This document shows, piece by piece, positions 37,463 through 47,110 of a stretch of 64,000 bases of DNA (within the stretch, counting starts at the first letter, position 1; the number at the start of each line of letters is the position of its first letter). Position numbers and translations under genes: made by a program. Below the pieces are notes generated by a model. It worked only from the letters and a program-made list of their open reading frames with translations, made no database searches and was not told where the DNA came from. Origin of the DNA: Nocardioides cavernae (GTDB lineage: Bacteria > Actinomycetota > Actinomycetes > Propionibacteriales > Nocardioidaceae); contig NZ_JAFBCA010000001.1 of NCBI RefSeq assembly GCF_016907475.1, positions 3,844,001 to 3,908,000 of the forward strand, in the 5' to 3' direction.

Positions 37463-40141
37463 ATGACCTGGGTGTACGACTTCGCAGAGGGCAGCAAGGA
37501 CAAGAAGGACCTCCTGGGCGGCAAGGGCGCCAACCTGGCCGAGATGACCAACCTCGGCCTGCCGGTCCCGCCGGGCTTCACGATCTCCACCGAGACGTGC
37601 CGCGCCTACCTCGCCGAGGGTGGCGAGCCCGAGGGGCTGGCCGAGGAGGTCACCGAGCACCTCGCGGCGCTCGAGGAGGCGATGGGCAAGAAGCTCGGCG
37701 ACTCCGACGACCCGCTCCTGGTGTCCGTGCGCTCGGGCGCGAAGTTCTCCATGCCGGGGATGATGGAGACGGTCCTCAACGTCGGGCTCAACGACACCTC
37801 GGTCGGCGGCCTGGCGGCCCGCAGCGAGTCCGAGCGGTTCGCCCAGGACTCCTACCGCCGGCTCCTCCAGATGTTCGGCGGCACGGTGCTGCACGTCCAC
37901 TCCGAGCTCTTCTCCGAGGCGCTCGACGAGGTGAAGAAGGCCAAGGGCACGGAGAACGACCTCGACCTCGACGCCGACGACCTGCGCGGGCTGGTGGAGA
38001 CCTTCAAGGACATCATCAGGACCGAGACCGGCCGCGACTTCCCGCAGGACCCGCGCGAGCAGATGGACCTCGCGATCCGCGCCGTCTTCGACTCGTGGAA
38101 CACCGACCGTGCGCGGCTCTACCGCCGCCAGGAGCGGATCCCCGAGGACCTCGGCACCGCGGTCAACGTGCAGGCCATGGTCTTCGGCAACTTCGGCATG
38201 GACTCCGGCTCCGGCGTCGCCTTCACCCGCGACCCCGCCAGCGGGACGCAGGGCGAGTACGGCGACTACCTCCAGAACGCCCAGGGCGAGGACGTCGTCG
38301 CCGGCATCCGCAACACCGTGTCCCTGGCCGACATGGCGGAGATCGACCGGACGTCCCACGACGACCTGATGCGGATCATGACGCGGCTCGAGCGCCACTA
38401 CCGCGACATGTGTGACATCGAGTTCACCGTCGAGCGCGGCAAGCTCTGGATGCTGCAGACGCGCGTCGGCAAGCGGACCCCCGAGGCGGCGTTCCGCATC
38501 GCCGTCCACATGGTCGACGAGGGCATGATCCAGATGGACGAGGCCGTGCTGCGCGTGACCGGCGACCAGCTGGCCCAGCTGATGTTCCCGCGCTTCGACG
38601 AGTCCGCCGACCGCACGCTCCTCGCCAAGGGCATGAACGCCTCCCCGGGCGCCGCCGTCGGCAAGGCCGTGTTCGACTCCGACACCGCCGTGGAGTGGGC
38701 CGACCGCGGCGAGGACGTCATCCTCGTCCGCAAGGAGACCAACCCCGACGACCTGCGCGGGATGGTGGCGGCCCGCGGAATCCTCACCAGCCGCGGCGGG
38801 AAGACCTCCCACGCAGCGGTCGTGGCGCGCGGCATGGGGCGTACGTGCGTGTGCGGCGCCGAGTCGCTCGACGTCGACACCAAGGCCAGGCAGTTCCGCG
38901 TCCGCGACGGCGAGACGATCCGCGAGGGCGACGTCATCTCCATCGACGGCACGACCGGCGAGGTGTTCGCCGGCGCCGTGCCGGTCGCCGACTCGGTGGT
39001 GGTGCGCCACTTCGAGGGCGAGAAGCTGGACGACGACCTCGCCCAGGCGGTCGCCCGGATCATGGCCCACGCCGACGGCGCTCGCCGGCTGCGGGTCCGC
39101 AGCAACGCCGACACCCCAGACGACGCCGCCCGGGCCCGCCGCTTCGGCGCCCAGGGCATCGGGCTGTGCCGCACCGAGCACATGTTCCTCGGGGAGCGTC
39201 GCGAGCTGGTGGAGAAGCTCATCGTCGCCGAGGACGAGACAGGCGTGGAGGCCGCACTCGACGAGCTCCTCCCGCTGCAGCGGCAGGACTTCACCGAGAT
39301 CCTCGAGGCCATGGACGGCCTGCCCGTGACGATCCGGCTGCTCGACCCACCGCTGCACGAGTTCCTGCCCGACCTCACCGAGCTCAGCGTCGAGGTCGCC
39401 CTCGCCGAGGAGCGCGGCGAGGTCGACGAGCACGCGAAGCGACTGCTCACGCACGTCCGCCGGCTCCACGAGCAGAACCCGATGCTGGGCCTCCGCGGCG
39501 TGCGCCTGGGGATCCAGATCCCCGGCCTGTTCCGGATGCAGGCGCGCTCGATCGCCGAGGCCGCCGCCGACCGGATGGCCGCGCACGGCACGCCCCGGCC
39601 GGAGATCATGGTGCCGCTGGTGGCGAGCGTGCGGGAGCTCGAGATCGTCCGGTCCGAGATCGACCAGCAGATCGCCGAGGTCGAGGAGGAGCGCGGGGTC
39701 AAGCTCGACATCGCCATCGGCACGATGATCGAGCTGCCGCGTGCGGCCTTCCTGGCCAACCGCATCGCCAAGTCCGCCGACTTCTTCTCCTTCGGCACCA
39801 ACGACCTGACCCAGATGGCGTGGGGCTTCTCCCGCGACGACGTCGAGGCGTCCTTCTTCTCGCGCTACTTCGAGCACGGGATCTTCGACGTCTCGCCCTT
39901 CGAGTCGCTCGACCAGCTCGGCGTCGGCGGCATGGTCGAGATGGGGACGAAGAAGGGCCGCAAGACCAAGTCCGACCTCAAGGTCGGGGTGTGCGGCGAG
40001 CACGGCGGCGACCCGCTGTCGGTCCACTTCTTCGACCAGGTGGGCCTCAACTACGTCTCGTGCTCGCCCTTCCGCGTGCCGGTCGCCCGGCTCGAGGCCG
40101 GACGCTCGGTCCTCGGGAAGCGGGACTCAGAAGAGCGCTGA
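37463..40141 (+). CDS. ppdK: Pyruvate, phosphate dikinase
   Basis: An 892-residue enzyme interconverting pyruvate, ATP and phosphate with phosphoenolpyruvate, AMP and pyrophosphate. In order: an ATP-grasp domain (GGKGANLAEMTNLGLPVPPG; SVRSGAKFSMPGMMETVLN), the phosphohistidine domain with GGKTSHAAVVARGMG (His450), and the PEP/pyruvate barrel with GTNDLTQMAWGFSRDD and the catalytic cysteine in VGVCGEHGGD. Full length for the family. It links the pyruvate and PEP pools, useful when growing on acids. The stop overlaps the convergent thioredoxin-like gene by 15 bases. Confidence 0.96.
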   Translation: MTWVYDFAEGSKDKKDLLGGKGANLAEMTNLGLPVPPGFTISTETCRAYLAEGGEPEGLAEEVTEHLAALEEAMGKKLGDSDDPLLVSVRSGAKFSMPGMMETVLNVGLNDTSVGGLAARSESERFAQDSYRRLLQMFGGTVLHVHSELFSEALDEVKKAKGTENDLDLDADDLRGLVETFKDIIRTETGRDFPQDPREQMDLAIRAVFDSWNTDRARLYRRQERIPEDLGTAVNVQAMVFGNFGMDSGSGVAFTRDPASGTQGEYGDYLQNAQGEDVVAGIRNTVSLADMAEIDRTSHDDLMRIMTRLERHYRDMCDIEFTVERGKLWMLQTRVGKRTPEAAFRIAVHMVDEGMIQMDEAVLRVTGDQLAQLMFPRFDESADRTLLAKGMNASPGAAVGKAVFDSDTAVEWADRGEDVILVRKETNPDDLRGMVAARGILTSRGGKTSHAAVVARGMGRTCVCGAESLDVDTKARQFRVRDGETIREGDVISIDGTTGEVFAGAVPVADSVVVRHFEGEKLDDDLAQAVARIMAHADGARRLRVRSNADTPDDAARARRFGAQGIGLCRTEHMFLGERRELVEKLIVAEDETGVEAALDELLPLQRQDFTEILEAMDGLPVTIRLLDPPLHEFLPDLTELSVEVALAEERGEVDEHAKRLLTHVRRLHEQNPMLGLRGVRLGIQIPGLFRMQARSIAEAAADRMAAHGTPRPEIMVPLVASVRELEIVRSEIDQQIAEVEEERGVKLDIAIGTMIELPRAAFLANRIAKSADFFSFGTNDLTQMAWGFSRDDVEASFFSRYFEHGIFDVSPFESLDQLGVGGMVEMGTKKGRKTKSDLKVGVCGEHGGDPLSVHFFDQVGLNYVSCSPFRVPVARLEAGRSVLGKRDSEER

Positions 40142-41074
40142 GGCCAGGTTGCGACGACCCGCCAGCACGCGCGGGTCGTCGTTGCCGACCGCCGCGAAGA
40201 GGCCGAGGAGGTGGTCACGCGCCTTCTCCCGGTCCTTGTCGGAGGTGCGGGCGACCAGGTTGACCAGCCGGGTGAACGCGTCCTCGACGTGCCCGCCGAG
40301 CATGTCGAGGTCGGCGACCAGGGTCTGCGCGTCGACGTCGTCGGGGTTGTCCGCCGCCGCGGCCCGGGCAGTGTTGAGGTCGACGCCCTGCGTGCGCTGC
40401 ATGACCTTCGCGATCGCGAGACCGCCGGCGGCCTCCGCGTCGGCCGGGTTGGCGTCCAGCAGCTTCTGGTACTCCGCGACCGCGGCGTCGATGTCGCCTG
40501 CGGCGAGCGCGTCCTCGGCCGGGGCGTAGCGCGGGTCGACGACCTCCTCCTCCCCCTCGGCCGCCGGCGCGCCGCCGGCCCGGGGCTGGTGCCGGCCGGT
40601 GATGCCCTGGGCGGTGAGCTGCTGACCCAGCTGGCTGAACAGCGTGGAGAGCTCCTCGGGCGACAACGCCCCGGGGATCGGCTGGCTGACCGGACGACCG
40701 TCGAGGACCACCATCGTCAGCGGCACCTGCGGGATCTGCATGGCCTGGGCGATCTCGGGGTGGGCGTCGACGTCGACCAGCGCGGCCAGCAGCCGGCCCT
40801 CCAGCCGCTCGGCCTCGGCGGCCACGTCGGCGGCGTACTGCTCACTGCCCGGCGCCTGGGCCGCGGAGTGGAACACGATGACGACGGGCGCCGTCATCGA
40901 CTCCTGCAGCACCTGCTGGAAGTTCTCCTGGGTGATCGCGACGGAGTACGCCCCTCCGGCGGACCCGGACCCGGCGGCGGCTCCGGCGGCCGGGGCCGCC
41001 TGCTGCGGCGCCGGCGGCCGGCCGAGCCCGGAGAGGTCGATGGCACCTGGGCGGCTGAACGGCTGCTGCGTCAT
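40127..41074 (-). CDS. Thioredoxin-like protein with C-terminal TPR region (CnoX/YbbN-like)
   Basis: A 315-residue cytoplasmic protein. After a Pro/Ala linker, residues about 45-150 have a thioredoxin fold (APVVIVFHSAAQAPGSEQYA, IPQVPLTMVVLDGRPVSQPI). The usual CxxC is replaced by Ala/Pro/Gly residues, so it cannot do dithiol chemistry. Residues 185-315 are helical repeats (DALAAGDIDAAVAEYQKLLD, DAEAAGGLAIAKVMQ). This matches the actinobacterial YbbN type, a chaperone-holdase acting with GroEL/DnaK in E. coli. It is convergent with ppdK. Confidence 0.85.
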   Translation of the reverse strand: MTQQPFSRPGAIDLSGLGRPPAPQQAAPAAGAAAGSGSAGGAYSVAITQENFQQVLQESMTAPVVIVFHSAAQAPGSEQYAADVAAEAERLEGRLLAALVDVDAHPEIAQAMQIPQVPLTMVVLDGRPVSQPIPGALSPEELSTLFSQLGQQLTAQGITGRHQPRAGGAPAAEGEEEVVDPRYAPAEDALAAGDIDAAVAEYQKLLDANPADAEAAGGLAIAKVMQRTQGVDLNTARAAAADNPDDVDAQTLVADLDMLGGHVEDAFTRLVNLVARTSDKDREKARDHLLGLFAAVGNDDPRVLAGRRNLASALF

Positions 41075-41232
41075 GGGTCAATCCTAAGGAGGTGGGCCTC
41101 GAACGGGCGCGGGGGTCGGCAGCCTCGCGGTCTCGACACGACCCGTCGCGACCTCGTGCCTGCGTCGCGGGGCCACCCGACCTCCCCCGCCGGAGCCGCG
41201 AGCTCCCCGTCGCTCGCGGCTAGGCTCGCGAC

Positions 41233-41808
41233 ATGGGATCCCGGGGAGCCGCGCTCGTGACGCGGCACCGGCGCAACGTCGGCCTCCTCGTCCGGTTCGG
41301 CGTCGTGGGCGCCTCGGGCGTGGTGGTCAACATGCTGACCCTGGTGGTGCTGCGCCGCTACGGTCCCCACTTCGACGACGCCGTCGTGGCCCTCGGCTCG
41401 TCCGGGTTCAACCTGCGCTGGTACCACGTCTACTCGACGATCGCCTTCCTGGTCGCCAACCTCACGAACTTCCAGCTCAACCGCACGTGGACGTTCAAGA
41501 GCAACCTCGCCGCGCCCTGGTGGCGCGAGTACTGGCCCTTCCTCGCGGTGGGCCTGGTGGGTCAGGTCATCGGCCTGGCCCTGCTGACGCTGCTCATGCA
41601 CCCCGACTCCGCCATCAGCCTGCCCCGCGACGTCTTCGACGACTCCTCCGGGCTCCGCAACCGGCTCTACTGGTCGCAGCTCATCGTGATCACGGTGGTG
41701 ACCCCCCTGTCGTTCGTGCTCAACAAGCTGTGGACGTTCGCCGCCGTCCGCACCGCCCGGCTGGGCCTGCTCGAGGAGCGCCAGGACGACGACGTACGCG
41801 TCGAGTGA
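41233..41808 (+). CDS. GtrA family membrane protein
   Basis: A 191-residue protein with four membrane helices: RFGVVGASGVVVNMLTLVVL, YSTIAFLVANLTNFQLNRTW, WPFLAVGLVGQVIGLALLTL and LIVITVVTPLSFVLNKLWTF. The FQLNRTWTF and LNKLWTF motifs are typical of GtrA, which helps move lipid-linked sugars for cell-wall polysaccharides. The ATG is six bases after TAGGCT (41221-41226), a leaderless layout. A 42-residue insert with PDSAISLPRDVFDD separates helices 3 and 4. No glycosyltransferase is adjacent. The 158-bp gap upstream holds no gene. Confidence 0.88.
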   Translation: MGSRGAALVTRHRRNVGLLVRFGVVGASGVVVNMLTLVVLRRYGPHFDDAVVALGSSGFNLRWYHVYSTIAFLVANLTNFQLNRTWTFKSNLAAPWWREYWPFLAVGLVGQVIGLALLTLLMHPDSAISLPRDVFDDSSGLRNRLYWSQLIVITVVTPLSFVLNKLWTFAAVRTARLGLLEERQDDDVRVE

Positions 41809-41884
41809 GCCCCACCCAGGCCTGTCGCCCGACAGCTACTGCGTGGTAGAACATGCCGGGGTCTCGAGGGGAGGACACGTCGCG

Positions 41885-42616
41885 ATGACGACAGCGGGGT
41901 CGTACGACTTCAACGGCTACCAGGTGCTGGTGGTCGGCGGCACGCGGGGCGAGGGACACCGCATCGCCTCGGCCTTCTCCGCCTCCGGCGCGTCGGTGAC
42001 GGTCACGGGCACGATGATGCTGCGCGCGCTCTACGACAGCGACCTCTCGGCGTTCGACTACGAGTCGGTCAACCTCGCGCGGCAGGACTCGATCGACCAC
42101 CTCGTCGGCACCATCGACCACATCGACGTCCTCGTGCTGGCGGCGTCCTGCAACCTCCCTTACGGCCTGCCGCCAGACGAGCAGGCCTTCATCACCGAGG
42201 CCGCCCGGTCCGGGCTGCTCGGTCCCACCTTCCTGACGACCCGGCTCCGGCTCAAGCTCGGCCAGAGCCCCGCCCTCGGCGGCGGCTGCGTCGTCAACAC
42301 CGGCGCCGTGACCAGCTGGCTGCAGCTGGCCAGCACCCCGGAGGCGGCCCAGCGCCAGCTGGCCGAGTCGACCGCGCGCGCCGGGCGCAACTGGGCCCGA
42401 CTGGGCGTGCGCGTGAACTCCGTGCTCCAGGAGGGACGCGCGGTGCTCCCCCGCCAGTACGCACCGAGCGCCGCGCCGGTCGGCGGCAGCCGGGTCGCCG
42501 GCGACACCATCGTCCGCAGCCAGCCCCGGATCGGTGACGCCGTGACCGATGCCACGCTGTTCCTCGCGAGCAGCGCTGCTGCCCGCATCACCGGGCAGAC
42601 CCTCCGCATCAGCTGA
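41885..42616 (+). CDS. SDR-like protein lacking the catalytic tyrosine motif
   Basis: A 243-residue Rossmann-fold protein. The cofactor motif is VVGGTRGEGHRIASAF near the N terminus, and the end ITGQTLRIS resembles the SDR tail. However, where YxxxK is expected, the sequence reads EAAQRQLAESTARAGRNWAR with no tyrosine or lysine. NNAG is replaced by LAASCN. Thus nucleotide binding is likely but normal SDR catalysis is not. An in-frame start 42 bases upstream exists; MTTAGSYDFNGYQ was chosen since a GAGGGGAGGA site (41869-41878 region) precedes it. Function unknown. Confidence 0.78.
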   Translation: MTTAGSYDFNGYQVLVVGGTRGEGHRIASAFSASGASVTVTGTMMLRALYDSDLSAFDYESVNLARQDSIDHLVGTIDHIDVLVLAASCNLPYGLPPDEQAFITEAARSGLLGPTFLTTRLRLKLGQSPALGGGCVVNTGAVTSWLQLASTPEAAQRQLAESTARAGRNWARLGVRVNSVLQEGRAVLPRQYAPSAAPVGGSRVAGDTIVRSQPRIGDAVTDATLFLASSAAARITGQTLRIS

Positions 42617-42785
42617 CGGCTGACCTGCTCGGGCACCACCGAGCTCGGGGCAACATCTCGGAATCGCCCCGCGAAGCCGTGCGCCCCGGTTACATTTCAC
42701 CCACACGGAAGCCACACGGGACCTACAGGACCCGTTGCCACCTCGGGTCGGCCGCTCCCTCGTTCACTCGGAAGGACGTCCCCCC

Positions 42786-43277
42786 TTGACCGCAGAACTG
42801 GTCACCCCGCACCCGCTCGCGCGGGGCGGCTCCTGGGCCGGACGTGCCTCCCGGCGGGGCCGTGAGCCGCTCCTCGAGCAGTCGCCGGGGCCGGACTCGC
42901 CCGTCGGAGGACTCTGGGCCTCTCTCGTCGAGGTCCTGGGGGCCATCGACGGTCCGTCGTCAGCGCTGCTCGCGACGGCGGACGGCGAGGCGCTGGCCGT
43001 CCACGGCCTGGCACAGGCCGACGTCGCCCGGGTGGCGCGTCAGAGCAGGGCGGCCTTGGCGGCCCGCATCCCGGGCGGGCCGGACCCGGACCGGGCCGTC
43101 GACACGGTGGAGCTCACGCTCGGCCTGCGTCACACCGTGATCGCGTCGGTGCCGTCGCCCGGGAGCGAGCGCCACCTCCTCACCGTGACCGCCCAGGGCG
43201 TGAGCGTGCAGGTGCTGGAGGCCTGGACCCGCCGGCTCGCCGAGGACATCCACCAGGCGTTGTCGACGACGGCCTAG
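42786..43277 (+). CDS. Hypothetical protein with a Roadblock/LC7-like pattern
   Basis: A 163-residue protein. The core, SSALLATADGEALAVHGLAQ to about residue 150, has the strand-strand-helix-strand order and the hydrophobic pattern of Roadblock/LC7 proteins, partners of small GTPases, but similarity is judged by eye only. The TTG at 42786 was preferred over an earlier TTG at 42735 because GGAAGGA lies about ten bases upstream. TTACAT-like sequence near 42690 may be the -10 box. No GTPase of the usual MglA type is adjacent. It is convergent with meaB, overlapping by four bases. Confidence 0.6.
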   Translation: MTAELVTPHPLARGGSWAGRASRRGREPLLEQSPGPDSPVGGLWASLVEVLGAIDGPSSALLATADGEALAVHGLAQADVARVARQSRAALAARIPGGPDPDRAVDTVELTLGLRHTVIASVPSPGSERHLLTVTAQGVSVQVLEAWTRRLAEDIHQALSTTA

Positions 43278-44257
43278 CCGAACGACCGCCCGTCGGCCAG
43301 CAGCTCGTCGGCCGCGGCGTAGGGGTCCACCTCACCCGTCACCACGCGCTCGGCGAGCGCGTCGAGGTCGGCGCCCGCGTCGGCGCGCCCCCACCGCTCG
43401 CGCAGCGCCGCGAGGGCGATCGCCTCCACCTCGCGCCGGGCCCGGACCGTACGACGCCGGGCGAGCTCGCCCGACTCCCGCAGCCAGGCGGCGTGCCGGT
43501 CGAGCTCTGCGAGCAGCTCGTCGATGCCCTGCCCCGTGCTGGCGACCGTCTGGAGCACCGGCGGCCGCCAGGCGCCGTCGCGGCGCTCGGCCATCGTGAG
43601 CATGGTGCGGAGCTCGCGCCGCGTGCGGTCGGCGCCCTCACGGTCGGCCTTGTTGACGGCGTACACGTCCCCGATCTCCAGGATCCCCGCCTTCGCGGCC
43701 TGGATGCCGTCACCCATGCCCGGTGCAAGCAGCACGAGCGTGGTGTCGGCGAGGCCCGCCACCTCGACCTCGCTCTGGCCGACGCCCACGGTCTCCAAGA
43801 CCACGACGTCGCATCCGGCGGCGTCGAGGACCCGGACCGCCTGCGGGGTCGACCACGCCAGGCCTCCGAGGTGACCGCGAGCACCCATCGAGCGGATGTA
43901 GACGTCGCGGTCGAGCGCGTGGTCGCCCATGCGCACCCGGTCGCCGAGGAGCGCCCCACCCGAGAAGGGCGAGGAGGGGTCGATGGCCAGGACGCCGACG
44001 CGCTTGCCGGCGCGCCTCATCCCGGCGACGAGGGCGTTGGTGGAGGTGGACTTGCCGACGCCCGGGGCGCCGGTGATGCCCAGGACGTGTGCCCTGCCGG
44101 CGTCGGGGCCGAGGGCCGACATCACCTCGCGCAGGAGCGGCGAGGCGTCCTCCACCAGTGTGATGAGCCGCGCCACCGCGGCGGGGTCACCCTCGCGAGC
44201 GCGCGCGACCAGGTCGGGGACCGCGTGGGCTCCCCGCCTCGTCACGCCGCGCGTCAC
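43274..44257 (-). CDS. meaB: Methylmalonyl-CoA mutase-associated GTPase MeaB
   Basis: A 327-residue G3E-family GTPase that protects and reloads the B12-dependent methylmalonyl-CoA (or ethylmalonyl-CoA) mutase. Motifs are the P-loop GITGAPGVGKST, LAIDPSSPFSGGALLGDRVR, VVLETVGVGQSEVEVAGLAD and the guanine site AVNKADREG. The GTG start sits seven bases after the thiolase stop on the same strand, so these two are one operon. The mutase itself is not in the window. Confidence 0.95.
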   Translation of the reverse strand: MTRGVTRRGAHAVPDLVARAREGDPAAVARLITLVEDASPLLREVMSALGPDAGRAHVLGITGAPGVGKSTSTNALVAGMRRAGKRVGVLAIDPSSPFSGGALLGDRVRMGDHALDRDVYIRSMGARGHLGGLAWSTPQAVRVLDAAGCDVVVLETVGVGQSEVEVAGLADTTLVLLAPGMGDGIQAAKAGILEIGDVYAVNKADREGADRTRRELRTMLTMAERRDGAWRPPVLQTVASTGQGIDELLAELDRHAAWLRESGELARRRTVRARREVEAIALAALRERWGRADAGADLDALAERVVTGEVDPYAAADELLADGRSFG

Positions 44258-44264
44258 TCGCTCC

Positions 44265-45449
44265 TCACGCAGAGGGCACGCGGACGATCAGGGCGTCGCC
44301 CTGGCCGCCACCACCGCAGAGCGCTGCGGCGCCGACGCCGCCACCGCGGCGCTGGAGCTCGAGCGCGAGGGTCAGCACGATGCGGGCGCCGGACATGCCG
44401 ACCGGGTGGCCGACGGCGATGGCACCGCCGTTGACGTTGACCCGGTCCTGGGAGACACCGAGCTGGCGGGCCGACTCGATGCCCACGGCGGCGAAGGCCT
44501 CGTTGAGCTCGAAGAGGTCGATGTCGGAGACGGCGATGCCCTCCTTCTCCGCGGCCTTGGCGATCGCGTTGGCGGGCTGCAGCTGCAGGGAGGAGTCGGG
44601 GCCTGCGACCTGGCCGGACGCGCCGATCTCGGCGAGCCAGGTCAGGCCGAGCTCCTCGGCCTTCGCCTTGCTCATCACGACGACCGCGCAGGCGCCGTCG
44701 GAGATCTGGGAGGCGGAGCCGGCGGTGATGCTGCCGTCCTTGGCCACCGGGCGCAGCCCGGAGAGCGACTCCACGGTGGTGTCGCCGCGGATGCCCTCGT
44801 CCTCGGCGACGGTGATGTCGCCCTTGCGGGTCGAGATGGTGACCGGGACGACCTCGTCGTCGAAGAGCCCGTTCTTCCACGCCAGTGCGGCGCGCTGGTG
44901 CGACTGGGCAGCGAACGCGTCCTGCTCCTCGCGGGTGAGGTTGGCGCCCGCGGCGTTGCAGCCGTCGGTCAGGTTGATCATCGCCTGGTGGGTGAACTGG
45001 TCGTAGAGGGCGTCGTAGGCCATGGAGTCGACCAGCGCGGTGTCGCCGTACTTGAAGCCCTCGCGGCTCTTCGGCAGCAGGTGCGGGGCCTGCGTCATCG
45101 ACTCCATGCCGCCGGCGACGACGATCTCGTGCTCGCCGGCGCGGATCAGCTGGTCGGCCATCGCGATGGCGTTGATGCCGGAGAGGCACACCTTGTTGAT
45201 CGTGATCGACGGGACGTTCATCGGGATGCCACCCTTGACCGCGGCCTGGCGGGCGGTGATCTGGCCGGTGCCGGCCTGGATGACCTGGCCCATGATCACG
45301 TAGTCGACCTGCTCGCCGCGGACGCCGGCCTTCTCCAGGGCGCCCTTGATCGCAACGCCGCCGAGCTCGGCAGCCGACTGGTCCTTGAGCCCGCCGAGCA
45401 GGCGGCCGATCGGGGTGCGAGCCCCGGCAACGATGACGGATCCAGACAT
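44265..45449 (-). CDS. Acetyl-CoA acetyltransferase
   Basis: A 394-residue thiolase. The nucleophilic cysteine is in [15 protein letters not shown], with the histidine in [17 protein letters not shown] and the second cysteine in [14 protein letters not shown]. Other marks are [14 protein letters not shown] and [11 protein letters not shown]. The size and lack of extra loops fit the biosynthetic type that condenses two acetyl-CoA to acetoacetyl-CoA, the entry to the ethylmalonyl-CoA pathway or polyhydroxybutyrate. ATG 45449 ([13 protein letters not shown]) was chosen. Upstream is a 258-bp gap without a gene; it holds the inverted repeat GGCACCC/GGGTGCC near 45515-45535. Confidence 0.94.
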   Translation of the reverse strand: MSGSVIVAGARTPIGRLLGGLKDQSAAELGGVAIKGALEKAGVRGEQVDYVIMGQVIQAGTGQITARQAAVKGGIPMNVPSITINKVCLSGINAIAMADQLIRAGEHEIVVAGGMESMTQAPHLLPKSREGFKYGDTALVDSMAYDALYDQFTHQAMINLTDGCNAAGANLTREEQDAFAAQSHQRAALAWKNGLFDDEVVPVTISTRKGDITVAEDEGIRGDTTVESLSGLRPVAKDGSITAGSASQISDGACAVVVMSKAKAEELGLTWLAEIGASGQVAGPDSSLQLQPANAIAKAAEKEGIAVSDIDLFELNEAFAAVGIESARQLGVSQDRVNVNGGAIAVGHPVGMSGARIVLTLALELQRRGGGVGAAALCGGGGQGDALIVRVPSA

Positions 45450-45707
45450 GACGGGTGCCTCCAGCGATCGGGTCGAGTTCGGGGGTCGTGCTCCTTCGGA
45501 CACTACCCACCGCGGCACCCCCGCCGGGAGGGTGCCCCCAGTGCCCCGTGTGAGGCGCTCGTCACACCATCGACGGGGTCCGACTCCCCGTCACCAAATT
45601 GTGGGAGGCCGTACGTTCCCTCACCCCTGGGGGTGGACGGACGTGGTGGGCTTGCGCCGACAGCGGTCCTCGGGAATCGCGCCCACCCCCATCCCGAGGA
45701 GTGCCCG

Positions 45708-46463
45708 ATGCACCGGTTCCGCCGCAGCCTCACCTCCGTCGCCGCCCTGGCCACGACCGCGACCCTCGCCGTGGCGCTCGCCGCTCCGCCGGCAAGCGCC
45801 CGGACCGGAGGCATCGGGGGGTTCTGGCTCCTCGACGAGGGCTCCGGCCAGGTCGCCAACGACCTCTCCTCCAACGGCAACCGCGGCATGCTGGGGACGA
45901 CCCCCGGCGTCGACGCCAACGACCCCACGTGGGTCGCCCTGCCGAAGCTGCTCTTCCTCAAGCGCGCCGCCCTCCGCTTCTCGGGCTCGCAGAGCGTCCG
46001 GATGCCTGACGCCCCGTCGCTCGAGCCGGACGGGGTGACCGTCCTGGCCAGGGTGCGCAGCACCGACCCCGGGGCCTACCGTTACGTGATGTCCAAAGGC
46101 GCCTTCCAGTGCGAGACCGCGTCCTACGGCCTCTACACGGGCGAGCAGGGTGGTCTGCGGTTCTACGTCTCGGACGGGACCCAGTTCCACCTCTCGGCCG
46201 ACGCCGGCCCCGGTCTCTGGGACGGTGCGTGGCACACGGTGCGGGGGGCGTTCGACGGCCAGGAGCTGCGGCTGTACGTCGACGGGGCCCTGGTGGGCGC
46301 ACCCGTGGCCGCCCCGGTGAGCATCTACTACGGGATGCCGACGGGCGACGACTTCTACGTGGGCGACTACGGCGGCCCGTGCGCCAGCCCGCTCGGCTTC
46401 GTCGGTGACATCGACGCGGCGGCCGTGCTCGGCCGCTACGACAGGACCGCGACGCTGGGATAG
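45708..46463 (+). CDS. Secreted LamG-like (concanavalin A fold) protein
   Basis: A 251-residue exported protein. The signal peptide is MHRFRRSLTSVAALATTATL to about residue 32 (PASA-RT). The rest is a single LamG/lectin-like jellyroll: GFWLLDEGSGQVANDLS near the start, then AALRFSGSQSVRMPD, VLARVRSTDPGAYRYVMSKG and the typical GAWHTVRGAFDGQELRLYVD. Two cysteines (QCE and GPCAS) may pair. Such domains bind sugars or surfaces. A ribosome site (CGAGGAG) precedes the ATG. No enzyme domain is attached. Confidence 0.88.
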   Translation: MHRFRRSLTSVAALATTATLAVALAAPPASARTGGIGGFWLLDEGSGQVANDLSSNGNRGMLGTTPGVDANDPTWVALPKLLFLKRAALRFSGSQSVRMPDAPSLEPDGVTVLARVRSTDPGAYRYVMSKGAFQCETASYGLYTGEQGGLRFYVSDGTQFHLSADAGPGLWDGAWHTVRGAFDGQELRLYVDGALVGAPVAAPVSIYYGMPTGDDFYVGDYGGPCASPLGFVGDIDAAAVLGRYDRTATLG

Positions 46464-46545
46464 TCCCGGGAGGGACGCTCGGTTCCGGGAGTGGCGACCG
46501 TCACACCCCCTCGCCCCCGGGCCCGGCGTCGTACAGCATGAGCCC

Positions 46546-46995
46546 ATGACCCCCGAGCTGAGCGACGTCCGCCACCTCTTCACCGCCATCGACCACGTCG
46601 GCATCGCCGTGCCCGACCTCGACGAGGCGATGACCTTCTACCGCGATGCCTACGGCATGGAGGTCCTCCACGAGGAGGTCAACGAGGAGCAGGGCGTCCG
46701 CGAGGCGATGGTCGGGGTGGGCGACTCCGGCTCGTGCATCCAGCTGCTGGCGCCGCTCTCCCCCGAGTCGACGATCGCCAAGTTCCTCGAGCGCAACGGC
46801 CAGGGGATCCAGCAGCTCGCCTTCCGTGTCGACGACGTGGAGCACGTGGCCGACGTGCTGCGCGGGCGCGGCCTGCGCCTGCTGTACGACGCCCCCCGGC
46901 GCGGCACCTCCGACAGCCGCGTCAACTTCATCCACCCCAAGGACGCCGGCGGCGTGCTGGTCGAGCTCGTCGAGCCCGCCGCCCACCCGCACTGA
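46546..46995 (+). CDS. mce: Methylmalonyl-CoA epimerase
   Basis: A 149-residue VOC-fold enzyme that converts between the two epimers of methylmalonyl-CoA (and ethylmalonyl-CoA). Metal ligands are visible as histidine in TAIDHVGIAVPDLDEAM, glutamine/histidine region in QQLAFRVDDVEH, and the final glutamate in GGVLVELVEP. NFIHPKDAGG is typical of the family. Length is normal. The next gene, ccr, makes its ethylmalonyl-CoA-type substrate, and meaB and thiolase lie just upstream on the other strand. Confidence 0.93.
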   Translation: MTPELSDVRHLFTAIDHVGIAVPDLDEAMTFYRDAYGMEVLHEEVNEEQGVREAMVGVGDSGSCIQLLAPLSPESTIAKFLERNGQGIQQLAFRVDDVEHVADVLRGRGLRLLYDAPRRGTSDSRVNFIHPKDAGGVLVELVEPAAHPH

Positions 46996-47110
46996 CGCCT
47001 GCGTCGCAGCGACGTACGTCACACCTCCGACCGCTCGAGGTTACTCGCCGGTATCTTGACCGCCAATCGTGCCACCGATGCCTCACCCGATGCCTCACCA
47101 GGAGACACCC

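Noticed and set aside
41075..41232. Possible mobile repeat (GGTCTCGACACG-type) before the GtrA gene
   Set aside because: Only one copy is seen here, with no clean terminal repeats or target duplication.
43493..45303. Plus-strand frames opposite meaB and the thiolase
   Set aside because: Shadow frames; both minus-strand genes have complete catalytic motifs.
45450..45707. Possible extra gene in the 258-bp gap before the LamG gene
   Set aside because: No frame with a start, ribosome site and plausible protein; only GC-rich inverted repeats are present.
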